From assembly GCF_040253615.1 (NCBI RefSeq), contig NZ_JBEJGY010000004.1, positions 2,914,001 to 2,978,000 on the forward strand: DNA of 64,000 bases, in the 5' to 3' direction. Origin of the DNA: Streptomyces sp. Edi4 (lineage in GTDB: Bacteria > Actinomycetota > Actinomycetes > Streptomycetales > Streptomycetaceae). A model generated the notes under the pieces. The model worked only from the letters and a program-made list of their open reading frames with translations, ran no database searches and was not told where the DNA came from. Below, one piece after another: positions 17,512 to 24,973 of this stretch (the first letter of the stretch is position 1; every line of letters begins with the position of its first letter). Made by a program: the position numbers and the translations under genes.

Positions 17512-17667
17512 ATGCAGCAGCGCCCCTTGTGCGGCCCTAGCACGGAGCGCGATCCGGAACACTCGGGAGTGATGCGCTGCATGTCGTGCTGGGGAGTGTG
17601 GGCACTGCCGCTTGATCAACGGTGCCGAGGCGTGGGCACCCCGTTCCCGGGACCGGACCGGAGCTGA
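17512..17667 (+). CDS. Possible 51-residue Cys-rich small protein
   Basis: Starts with ATG six bases after AGGGAG, nine bases downstream of the DUF397 stop. The peptide has four Cys (7, 23, 26, 38) with a CxxC in RCMSCWGVW, like a small zinc ribbon. The 3' end overlaps the convergent GNAT gene by 52 bases, which counts against it. Ribosome binding site and cysteine spacing count in favour. It may be a real short gene or chance. Confidence 0.4.
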   Translation: MQQRPLCGPSTERDPEHSGVMRCMSCWGVWALPLDQRCRGVGTPFPGPDRS

Positions 17668-18224
17668 CCGGTTCCGTGATCGTGTGCCAGGGGCCAACGG
17701 ATATAGGGGGACCGCAGGCGTTGCATCCACAGGGAGCTCAGGTACTGGCCGTTCTTCACGGCGTACTCACGGAAGGTCCCGATTTCGGTGAAGCCGAACT
17801 TGCGGTGCAGGGCCACCGACACGTCGTTCGGCAGGGCGATGCCGGCGAGGGCGACATGCACCGGTTCGTCGGCCAGGAGGCCGAAGAGCGCACGGTAGAG
17901 GGCGGTTCCCAGCCCCCGTCCTCTGCTGTCCTCGCCGAGTCCGATGCTCACCTCGACCGTTTCCCGGAAAGCGTCCTGATCGCGGTAGCACTGGCTACAG
18001 GCATAACCGAGAACCTGGTTGCCGCGACGGGCGACGAGCATCCGGTACGGACCCGTCTCCGCGAACTGAGCGAACCAGTCCCGCCGCTCCTCCATGCGAT
18101 GCGGTCCGGTGGCGAACCGGGCGTGCGAGGTCGCGGCCATGTGATCCTGGATGGCGACGACCCCGGGCAGATCATCCGTAGTCGCAGGGACGAGTTCCAC
18201 AGCAGTCTCGTAAATCTCGTGCAC
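17616..18224 (-). CDS. GNAT family N-acetyltransferase (phosphinothricin acetyltransferase-like)
   Basis: A 202-residue acetyltransferase. ELVPATTDDLPGVVAIQDH at the start, VLGYACSQCYRDQDAFRETVEVSI and the acetyl-CoA loop GEDSRGRGLGTALYRALFGLL, then NDVSVALHRKFGFTEIGTF match the PAT/Bar-like GNAT branch (N-acyl transfer to amino-acid analogues). The C-terminal 25 residues beyond the fold are unconserved and overlap the convergent small ORF. The gene is divergent from the LysR gene with about 100 bases between, so the LysR-type protein may control it. Confidence 0.85.
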   Translation of the reverse strand: MHEIYETAVELVPATTDDLPGVVAIQDHMAATSHARFATGPHRMEERRDWFAQFAETGPYRMLVARRGNQVLGYACSQCYRDQDAFRETVEVSIGLGEDSRGRGLGTALYRALFGLLADEPVHVALAGIALPNDVSVALHRKFGFTEIGTFREYAVKNGQYLSSLWMQRLRSPYIRWPLAHDHGTGQLRSGPGNGVPTPRHR

Positions 18225-18310
18225 GAGAGGCTCCTCACCTCGACGGGGATGTCATACCGGCACGCTATGGGCGCCTTCGGCCCCGCAGAACCCCATGATC
18301 GGAAGGCGCT

Positions 18311-18333
18311 GGCCATAGGCTGCACCTATGGCC
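18311..18333. promoter_or_regulatory. Perfect palindrome over the LysR start codon
   Basis: Inverted repeat with nine-base perfect arms GGCCATAGG and CCTATGGCC and a five-base spacer. The inner part fits the LysR T-N11-A rule (TAGG-N5-CCTA). The ATG at 18328 lies in the right arm, and the divergent GNAT start is about 90 bases away, which suggests autorepression plus control of the neighbour. Confidence 0.6.
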
Positions 18334-19203
18334 CTGGAACTCGCGGACCTGCGTGTCTTCGTCACCGCCGCATCCGTCGGCTCGCTGTCGGCCGCAGCAC
18401 GTGAGCTGCGCGTCGCGCAACCGTCCGTCAGCGAGCGGCTGCGCCGACTGGAACGGCTCGTCGGTCAGCCACTGCTCGACCGCTCCAGCCGAGGAGTGTC
18501 GCTGACGCCTGCGGGGGAACGGCTGCTGCCCCACGCGGAGCGGTGTCTGGATCTGGCGGCCCGGGCCCTGGACATCGCACGGGAGGACGGCACCCAAGGC
18601 ACCCTGCACATGACCACCCACGCCGGCTACGCGCCGCTGGCCGTCCCCTTCGTCATCGGTGCCCTGCAACCGCTCGGATACGCCGTCGTGGTCGACGACC
18701 AGCACAGTCAGGACGCACTCCAACGGGTGGCGGTGGGCGCGACCGACATCGCCATCACACTGCCGATGCCGCACGCTCACGAGGTACGGCTGCACCCGTT
18801 CCGCAGTGAGCCGGTCATCGCGGTCTGTCACCCGGACCACCCGCTCACGGCGGGCCCCTGCGACATTGCGGGGCTGAGCGGCCACCCCCTCGCCGTGAAC
18901 CTCTGGGGCAGCGGTGCGCGGCTCTTTCACGAACTGCTCCTGGACGCCCCCACCCGCGCGCATCAGCTCTACCGCGTCAGTTCCGCCGAGACGGCAGCCG
19001 ATCTCGCGCGCTCCGGGCAGGCCGTCGCCGTCCTCACCCGCGCCACGGTCGACCGCGACCTCGCCGCCCGCACCCTGGTCGAACTCGACGTGAGCGACAT
19101 GCCCGAATGGCACGTCCACCTCATGGCGGCCCACCACCGCGAACGCGCCGCCGAGCCCGCCATCGCTGCCGTGATCAACGCCCTGGGCCACCTCAAGTCC
19201 TGA
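18328..19203 (+). CDS. LysR-type transcriptional regulator
   Basis: A 291-residue regulator. The N-terminal winged HTH (1-65) reads ELADLRVFVTAASVGSLSAAARELRVAQPSVSERLRRLE, followed by LFDRS-like LLDRSSRGVSLTPAGERLL. The C-terminal effector-binding domain (about 90-290) is a periplasmic-binding fold. The ATG is inside a perfect palindrome that probably serves as its own operator. It is divergent from the GNAT gene, the classic LysR arrangement, so that gene is the first candidate target. The effector is unknown. Confidence 0.92.
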   Translation: MALELADLRVFVTAASVGSLSAAARELRVAQPSVSERLRRLERLVGQPLLDRSSRGVSLTPAGERLLPHAERCLDLAARALDIAREDGTQGTLHMTTHAGYAPLAVPFVIGALQPLGYAVVVDDQHSQDALQRVAVGATDIAITLPMPHAHEVRLHPFRSEPVIAVCHPDHPLTAGPCDIAGLSGHPLAVNLWGSGARLFHELLLDAPTRAHQLYRVSSAETAADLARSGQAVAVLTRATVDRDLAARTLVELDVSDMPEWHVHLMAAHHRERAAEPAIAAVINALGHLKS

Positions 19204-19422
19204 CCCACCGCACCCACGGACACCACCACGCGGGAAACGACCCCGCCCCACGCATCACCAGCCTCGTCCAAGCCGTCCTCGCTCTGCACCTGCACCGCGG
19301 GCCACCCGGCGCGCGCCCGCGCGTGCCCGCCCCCGCCGGGCCCCCTTGCGCGCACGCGGGAGAATGGACGGTGGCCCAGGGCGCCCGGACCCTGTGCGTC
19401 GACCTGCCCTGGGAGGACAGAC

Positions 19423-19770
19423 ATGCCGGAGCACGAGCGGAACGAGGAGCGGCAGCGGCTGAGGCCCGCGCCGCTGCTCTTCGAGCCTTCCGAGGCGACC
19501 GCCGACCCGGAGCACTTCTTCGATCTGGAGTCCATGGACGACCCCCGGGCGCTCCTGTCGCGCGCCACCGAGCTCGCGCTCGCCTTCCGGGCGGCCGCCG
19601 ACCGCGCGGTGGAGTTCCAGGCGGTCGCGGCGGCCCAGCTCGCCGACCCGCGCCGCTTCGACCGCCTCACCCCCGCCGACGTGGCGGAACGGGCGCAGTG
19701 GACCGAGGACTACGCGAAGAAGATGATCGAGTTCGGCCGGGATCTGATGCGGGGAAGCGACCTGGCGTAG
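19423..19770 (+). CDS. Conserved hypothetical protein (115 aa)
   Basis: A small acidic, mostly helical cytoplasmic protein. The start is ATG behind GGGAGGAC. The core FFDLESMDDPRALLSRATELALAFRAAADRAVEFQAVAAAQLAD followed by FDRLTPADVAERAQWTEDYAKKMIEFGRDLM is suggestive of a coiled or helical bundle. I do not recognise a family of known function. The 230 bases that follow hold no visible gene. Confidence 0.7.
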   Translation: MPEHERNEERQRLRPAPLLFEPSEATADPEHFFDLESMDDPRALLSRATELALAFRAAADRAVEFQAVAAAQLADPRRFDRLTPADVAERAQWTEDYAKKMIEFGRDLMRGSDLA

Positions 19771-20001
19771 CCCCGGGGAGTCCCCCTTCAAACCCGGCCG
19801 CGCGACGGGCGGGCCCTGGCCCCGAGGCCCCGGCACCCTGCGCGACCACCCCGTACGGCCCGCTCCCCAGTCGGCCCCCACTTCCCTTGACCACGCGCCC
19901 CGGGCATATGCCGGGCCGCAAGATACGCCTTCCCGCCCCGCCCTGTCCCGGTTTCCGCCAAGCCGCCGGGGCCGGGCCGACGCGGCCGGTAGACGTAGAG
20001 C
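19771..20001. other. Intergenic region upstream of the Prim-Pol-like gene
   Basis: No gene is seen. It includes a 10-base palindrome GGCATATGCC at about 19903-19912, the same core that occurs in the TGGCATATGCCA site at 33170. A gtagacgtagagc stretch precedes the next ATG without a clear ribosome binding site. Confidence 0.4.
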
Positions 20002-20727
20002 ATGAGCAGCGGCAACGGCAACGGCGGGAGCAGCGGCGTGCGGCAGACGGAGACGGGTGGCGGCCACCTCACGGCGGTGAGCCCGCGCGGCGGCGGCCCC
20101 GCCGGCCACGACGACACCCTCGACGTCTTCCGTCTGCTGCGGGACGAGGGGTGTCACCAGGCCGGGGAGGTGACCTCGGCAGGGGCGGCCTGGCTGGCGT
20201 CCGCCTGTGGGCATCCGCGCAGCACGCTCGCACTGTGGGAGGCCCGGCCCACCGCGCCCGGCGTGGTGTCCTGCGGTTCGGTCTTCGACGTGGTCAACGT
20301 GCCGTCGATCTTCGGACGCCGCATGCTCGACCGGCTGTGGGCGGAGGGGCCCGGCTCGGGGCCCGTCGCGGTCCACCGGGGCCGCATGCTCCTGTTCGCC
20401 GCCCCCGGGACCGCGCAGCGTCTGCCCTCGCTCCTGGAGTGGGAGGAGTGGTACGGGCCCGACGCCACCGTGCCCCCGCTGCTGTGCCACGGCGCCGGTG
20501 ACGCCGTCACCGTCCCGGCGCTGGTGCCCCCGGGGCGGGAGAGCTCCGGCGCGGCCCGCTGGCTGGTCGCGCCGGACACCCGCCGCCCCTGGTTGCCGGG
20601 GCCGGACGTCCTGCTGTGGGCGTGCGTGCGGGCCGCCAGGAACGAGGCCGTGGACGCGTCCCGGTTATCGATTTTTCCTCGCGAGGATCAGGATGCTAAT
20701 GTCTACGACGTCAGCAGGCGCCGCTAG
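20002..20727 (+). CDS. Prim-Pol-like actinobacterial protein overlapping tRNA-Lys, with a TTA codon
   Basis: A 241-residue protein resembling the short Streptomyces proteins annotated as bifunctional DNA primase/polymerase-like (pattern FDVVNVPSIFGRRMLDRLW, GPVAVHRGRMLLFAAPGTA, PSLLEWEEWYG, RWLVAPDTRRPWLPGP, LLWACVRAARN). Catalytic acidic residues are not evident, so it may not polymerise. Codon 222 (20665-20667) is TTA, rare in Streptomyces and read by bldA tRNA. The last ten bases, including the TAG stop, lie inside the tRNA-Lys gene, so the tRNA promoter is within this coding region. Start ATG 20002 has a weak ribosome binding site. Confidence 0.65.
   Translation: MSSGNGNGGSSGVRQTETGGGHLTAVSPRGGGPAGHDDTLDVFRLLRDEGCHQAGEVTSAGAAWLASACGHPRSTLALWEARPTAPGVVSCGSVFDVVNVPSIFGRRMLDRLWAEGPGSGPVAVHRGRMLLFAAPGTAQRLPSLLEWEEWYGPDATVPPLLCHGAGDAVTVPALVPPGRESSGAARWLVAPDTRRPWLPGPDVLLWACVRAARNEAVDASRLSIFPREDQDANVYDVSRRR
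20697..20702 (+). promoter_or_regulatory. -10 element of tRNA-Lys copy 1
   Basis: TAATGT lies 21 bases before the tRNA 5' end. The other two copies have TAGTAT and TAAAGT at exactly the same spacing, which supports the call. No -35 is conserved. Confidence 0.5.
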
Positions 20728-20791
20728 CTCAGTTGGTTAGAGCAGCTGACTCTTAATCAGCGGGTCCGGGGTTCGAGTCCCTGGCGGCGCA
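20718..20791 (+). tRNA. tRNA-Lys (anticodon CTT), copy 1
   Basis: A 74-base cloverleaf: acceptor stem GCGCCGC / GCGGCGC, D arm GCTC-AGTTGGTTA-GAGC, anticodon stem GCTGA/TCAGC with loop CTCTTAA (anticodon CTT, Lys), T arm CGGGG-TTCGAGT-CCCTG, discriminator A. CCA is not encoded. Identical copies are at 34168 and 42338. The first ten bases overlap the upstream coding region. Confidence 0.97.
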
Positions 20792-20801
20792 CCGACGGAA
20801 G

Positions 20802-20832
20802 AAGCCCCTCGCGCGAGCGGGGGGCTTTTTCG
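20802..20832 (+). terminator. Terminator after tRNA-Lys copy 1
   Basis: Hairpin with arms AGCCCC and GGGGCT around tcgcgcgagcgg, followed by TTTTT. A nearly identical hairpin follows copy 2. Confidence 0.8.
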
Positions 20833-20899
20833 TGCCCCGGGCGGGATCCTTGGAGCGTCACCGGGGGCAGCCAGCGCGGGCCCGGCGAGGCGGCCCGGC

Positions 20900-21135
20900 G
20901 GGACAGGCCCCGTGAGGCGGCCCGGCGGGACGGGCGCGGCGAGGCGGCCCAGCGGGACTGGTCCAATGAGGCAACCCCGTGAGGCGGGCCCAGCGGGACG
21001 GGCCCGATGAGGCAACCCCGTGAGGCGGGCCCAGCGGGACGGGCCCGATGAGGCAACCCCGCGAGCCAGGCCCAGCGGGACGGGCCCGATGAGGCAACCC
21101 CGCGAGCCAGGCCCAGCGGGACGGGCGCGGCGAGG
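20900..21135. repeat. 41-bp non-coding tandem repeat
   Basis: Units spaced exactly 41 bases apart are anchored by gaggcaaccccg at 20968, 21009, 21050 and 21091, each with agcgggacgggcccgat; degenerate half-units flank them. 41 is not a multiple of three and no spacers occur, so this is neither a coding repeat nor CRISPR. It lies between tRNA-Lys and the protease gene; no other gene is seen between 20792 and 21304. Confidence 0.9.
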
Positions 21136-21304
21136 CGGCCCCGGAGGCAGCCCGGTGACAGCAGCCCAAGGCGGCGGACCCCGGCGCGGCCGACCCCGGC
21201 ACGCGGGCGACCCCGCACGCGCGACCCCGGTGCGCGGTGACCCCCGCACGCGGCGCCCCCCAGGCAGGGCCGGGGCGCGCCAGGGTCGGCAGGAGACCTC
21301 CGCG

Positions 21305-22576
21305 TCAGTGGGAGATCTTCACCGTCCACGCGCCCGATTTCGTCCGCCCCTCCGCCTCGATCCTGATCCCCTCGCCCGGCACGGTGAACGTCTCGCCCAC
21401 GCCCACCGGCGCGTCCGCGAGCGCCGGGTAGACCGACTTCTCCCAGCACGCCTCCGTGTCGGGATGTGCGTCCAGCACCTCCACCGGGCCGCCGCCGGAC
21501 CCGGATCCGCTGCGCACCCGGTAGACCAGGAGCCCCGACGCGCAGCTCGCCCGGTCGAGGCCCGCCGGTTCGCGCGCCTCGATGGCGATGGCGCGGTCCT
21601 CGCCGGTGCGGACCACCGCGAGCCGCTTGCCCGCGCCCGCCTTCGCGGGGGACGCGGACAGTGGCTCCAGGGTGATCCGGCTCGTGCCGTCGCCGCTCAC
21701 GCAGCCGACCTCGCGCCGGTCGATCCAGCCGAGCTTCCACTTCTGCCAGGCGAACAGGTCGGGCGCCGTGCCGAACTGACTGCCCATCACATCCCAGTCG
21801 CCGACGTACGTGTCCCAGTCGCCGCTCTTGCCGTCCTGCGGCCGGTGGTAGAGGTCGGGCAGGTCGAAGACGTGCCCGGTCTCGTGGGCCAGCACATTGC
21901 GGTCCGGCGGGTGGTGCTCGAAGACCGTCACGACCCGGTTGATGTCGCGGCCGTCGGCGCGCACGGGCCGGTCGAAGTTGACCACCTTGGTGGCGTCCGA
22001 GTCGACGCCGGGCGCGTCCGGATCGGCGACCAGATAGACGATGTCGTACCGAGAGAAGTCCGTCGTGGGGTCGGCCGCCCGGATCGCGTCCGTGAGGTAC
22101 CGGGTGCGCTGGGCGGGGTCCCAGTCCCGCTCCATGCGGTACGAGGTCGACGCGGCCGGCATCCGCACCCAGCGTCGCTGCGGCTCGGCGTCGAGCCGGA
22201 ACTTCCCGTACGAGGCCTGCTCGAAGAAGCGGCTGGTGGCGGGGAAGTAGTCGGCGGCCAGGTCCTTGGGGTCGGTGACGGGCCGGGAGTCGGGGAAGGA
22301 CAGGAACACCATGACCGCCTTCAGGGCGCGCACCGGGCGCGGGTAGGCGGAGTTCCAGCTGTCGACGCCGAGCGAGTGGTGGGCGTCGGTCCTCGGCAGG
22401 GCACACGGCAGCACCGGGGAGTCCGCCGCCACGGCGGGACCCGACACCAGGGAGATGGCGGCGAGCGCCATGAAGGAGGTGAGCGCGGCGGCCGCGCTGC
22501 GCAGCCGGACACGCTCCACTCCCCCGGGTGTCTGCTGACCCTGCACGGCGACCTCCGGAAGCGGGTTGCGGGACAT
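21305..22576 (-). CDS. Secreted M6-family metalloprotease
   Basis: Extracellular zinc protease of 423 residues. The likely start is the ATG at 22576; the upstream frame lacks a signal. Residues 24-51 form a signal peptide ending AVAADS. The catalytic zinc motif is HETGH from His231, continuing VFDLPDLYH with a third ligand region. GDWDVMGSQFG after it is typical of M6 (immune inhibitor A-like) proteases. A beta-sandwich follows to the C-terminus. It is divergent from the GGDEF-EAL gene across about 340 bases. Secreted proteases of this kind are used in protein scavenging or development. Confidence 0.88.
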   Translation of the reverse strand: MSRNPLPEVAVQGQQTPGGVERVRLRSAAAALTSFMALAAISLVSGPAVAADSPVLPCALPRTDAHHSLGVDSWNSAYPRPVRALKAVMVFLSFPDSRPVTDPKDLAADYFPATSRFFEQASYGKFRLDAEPQRRWVRMPAASTSYRMERDWDPAQRTRYLTDAIRAADPTTDFSRYDIVYLVADPDAPGVDSDATKVVNFDRPVRADGRDINRVVTVFEHHPPDRNVLAHETGHVFDLPDLYHRPQDGKSGDWDTYVGDWDVMGSQFGTAPDLFAWQKWKLGWIDRREVGCVSGDGTSRITLEPLSASPAKAGAGKRLAVVRTGEDRAIAIEAREPAGLDRASCASGLLVYRVRSGSGSGGGPVEVLDAHPDTEACWEKSVYPALADAPVGVGETFTVPGEGIRIEAEGRTKSGAWTVKISH

Positions 22577-22917
22577 CCCGCCCACTTTGTGCAGATTTAC
22601 AGAGTTATGCCATGTTTTGCTGGCCCGGAAGGGTGAGGGGTGCGACACCCCGGCTGATATACAGAAAGTCACGAGTGGTCACCGACGGACGGAGCCCGGC
22701 CACACCCGCGCAGAAACGATCGGTCAACGATCGACGGAGAACGTCGGGTGCTCTTGATCACGACGGTGACGCTGGATCGCGCCGTGCGCCAGCCTCTATG
22801 ATCGGCACACTTTCCTGCGTGGATCCGGCCTCTTGGGGCCGTCGTCCACCCCGGCCGAAGACCCCGGCCACCTCCGTACTACCTCTGCACAACTCGAATG
22901 CACTGCGGGAGCCAGCG
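22577..22917. promoter_or_regulatory. Divergent promoter region of protease and GGDEF-EAL genes, possible BldD-like box
   Basis: No gene is supported. The 15-mer GTCACGAGTGGTCAC at 22668-22682 keeps the outer TNAC/GTNA arms of the BldD box (on the minus strand) but not its centre. BldD is known to control several Streptomyces c-di-GMP enzymes. A gatcggtcaacgatcgacgg stretch lies at about 22709-22728. Confidence 0.35.
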
Positions 22918-24843
22918 GTGAGCGGAACCTCCGAAGGACCGGGTCGCGCACCCGGGACCATCCGGCCGCCCGTCACAGAGCGTCATACGGACCGGATCGC
23001 GGGCGCCGTGGCGGAGCGCCCCCCGGAAAGCCCCGGACGCCCCCTGTCCGAGCATCCCCCCGACCCCTCCCCCTCCGCCCCGGCCGGCCCCGCCCGCGCC
23101 CCCGGTGCGCACGCCGCCTCCGCCCCGCGCGACTACCAGGCCGCCTTCAACGCCGCCCACCTCGCGATGGCCGTCGTCGACCGCGAGGGAAGCGTCGTCG
23201 CCGCCAACGACGCCCTCGCCGAACTCCTCGGCACCGACCCGGCCTCCCTGCGCGAGCAGGACGCCGCCGACCTCGTCGACCTCGCCGCCGACCACCGCAC
23301 CTGGCACGCCTACCGCGAGGTACTGCGCGGCGCCCGCAACCGCTTCCGCTGCACCCGCCGCCTCAAACACCCCGACGGGCACTCGCTGTGGGCCGAGGTC
23401 ACCGTCGCCCCCGTCCCCGACAGCGCCAGCGTGCTGCTGTCCATCGCCGACATCAGCGACCGGCGCGAACTCCAGGCCCGCCTGCGCCACCTCCAGATGC
23501 ACGACCCGGTGACCCGCCTGCCCAACCGCACCCTGTTCTTCGAGCGGCTGACCTCCGCCCTTGAGGCGTCCCCGTACGACAACGGCGGCACCGGCCGGAT
23601 CGGGATCTGCTACCTCGACCTCGACGGGTTCAAGGCGGTCAACGACACGCTCGGGCACCGCGTCGGGGACCGGCTGCTCAGCGCGGTCGCGGCGCGCCTG
23701 ATGGAGTGCGCCGACCAGTCCGGCTACGCGCGCGGCGGCGGTCACCTGGTGGCGCGGCTCGGCGGCGACGAGTTCGCGGTCCTGGTCGAGGACTCCACGG
23801 GGACCGAGCAGCTGGCCGAGCTCGCCCGTTCCGTACTGAACGCGTTGCAGCGGCCCTTCGACCTCGCGGGCCAGCGCCTGTCGGTGTCGGCCTCGATCGG
23901 GGTGGTGGAGCGGGCCGGCGCCGGCACCACGGCGACCGGCCTCATGCAGGCCGCCGACACCACGCTGTACTGGGCGAAGGCCGACGGCAAGGCCCGCTGG
24001 ACGCTCTTCGACCCCGAGCGCAACGCCCACCGCATGACCCGCCAGGCCCTGTCCTCCACGCTCCGGCCGGCCGTGGAGCGCGGCGAGTTCACCCTGGAGT
24101 ACCAGCCGCTGGTGGGCATGGCCGACGGGGTCGTGCACGGCGTGGAGGCGCTGGTCCGCTGGAACCACCCGCAATTCGGGCTGCTTCCGCCGAATCGGTT
24201 CATCCAGATCGCCGAGGAGGACGGCTCGGTGGTGCAGCTCGGGCGCTGGGTGCTGCGCACCGCGTGCCGGCAGGCCAGGCGCTGGCAGATCGAGCACCCG
24301 GACGTGCCGCCGGTCTTCGTGAGCGTCAATGTCGCGGTGCGCCAGGTGTGGGACTCCGACCTGGTGGCGGACGTCGCGGAAATCCTGGAAGAAACCCAAC
24401 TGAGCCCGGATCTGCTCCAGTTGGAGCTGACCGAGTCCGCGGTGATGGGCTCGGCCGGCCGTCCGCTCCAGGCCCTTCAGGCACTGTCCGACATGGGCGT
24501 GAACATCGCGATCGACGACTTCGGGACCGGGTACTCCAACCTCGCCTATCTGAGCCGGCTGCCCGTCTCCGTCCTCAAACTGGACGGCTCCTTCGTACGC
24601 GGCTTCCAGTACGACGAGGGCGGCGCGCACCCGAGCCCCGCCGACGAGACCATCGTCGAGGCCATGGTCCAGCTCGCCCACCGGCTCGGGCTCACCGTCA
24701 CCGCCGAGTGCGTGGAGACCGCCGAGCAGGCGACCCGGCTCGCCCGGATCGGCTGCGACACCGGCCAGGGCTGGCACTACTCACGGGCCGTCGCGCCGGA
24801 GCGCATCGCCATGATGATCGGCCTCAGCGCGCAGGAGGTCTGA
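22918..24843 (+). CDS. PAS-GGDEF-EAL cyclic-di-GMP enzyme (CdgA/RmdA-like)
   Basis: A soluble 641-residue protein that can make and/or break c-di-GMP. After a Pro-rich N-terminus, a PAS domain covers about 70-185 (DYQAAFNAAHLAMAVVDREG). GGDEF follows (190-350) with intact RLGGDEFAVL. EAL follows (370-630) with VEALVRWNHP, LELTES, IDDFGTGYSN, VLKLDGSFV and AECVETAEQ, so both centres look catalytically complete. The layout matches CdgA and RmdA of S. coelicolor. I chose GTG 22918 behind GGGAG; an upstream ATG is open but unlikely. In Streptomyces c-di-GMP controls BldD and hence development. Confidence 0.85.
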   Translation: MSGTSEGPGRAPGTIRPPVTERHTDRIAGAVAERPPESPGRPLSEHPPDPSPSAPAGPARAPGAHAASAPRDYQAAFNAAHLAMAVVDREGSVVAANDALAELLGTDPASLREQDAADLVDLAADHRTWHAYREVLRGARNRFRCTRRLKHPDGHSLWAEVTVAPVPDSASVLLSIADISDRRELQARLRHLQMHDPVTRLPNRTLFFERLTSALEASPYDNGGTGRIGICYLDLDGFKAVNDTLGHRVGDRLLSAVAARLMECADQSGYARGGGHLVARLGGDEFAVLVEDSTGTEQLAELARSVLNALQRPFDLAGQRLSVSASIGVVERAGAGTTATGLMQAADTTLYWAKADGKARWTLFDPERNAHRMTRQALSSTLRPAVERGEFTLEYQPLVGMADGVVHGVEALVRWNHPQFGLLPPNRFIQIAEEDGSVVQLGRWVLRTACRQARRWQIEHPDVPPVFVSVNVAVRQVWDSDLVADVAEILEETQLSPDLLQLELTESAVMGSAGRPLQALQALSDMGVNIAIDDFGTGYSNLAYLSRLPVSVLKLDGSFVRGFQYDEGGAHPSPADETIVEAMVQLAHRLGLTVTAECVETAEQATRLARIGCDTGQGWHYSRAVAPERIAMMIGLSAQEV

Positions 24844-24973
24844 GGCGGCGGGAGGTCTGGGCTTGCGAGAGCCCTGAGCTTGCGGGAGGCCCATACGCCC
24901 GCGCGCCCGCCCCGCCCCCGGGGAGGAGGGCGGAGCGGGCGCGGGGCGGGGTGGCGGTGCGGGTTCGGCGGAC

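Noticed and set aside
20900..21135. CRISPR array
   Set aside because: The 41-bp units are contiguous with no unique spacers, there are no cas genes, and the repeat is not palindromic.
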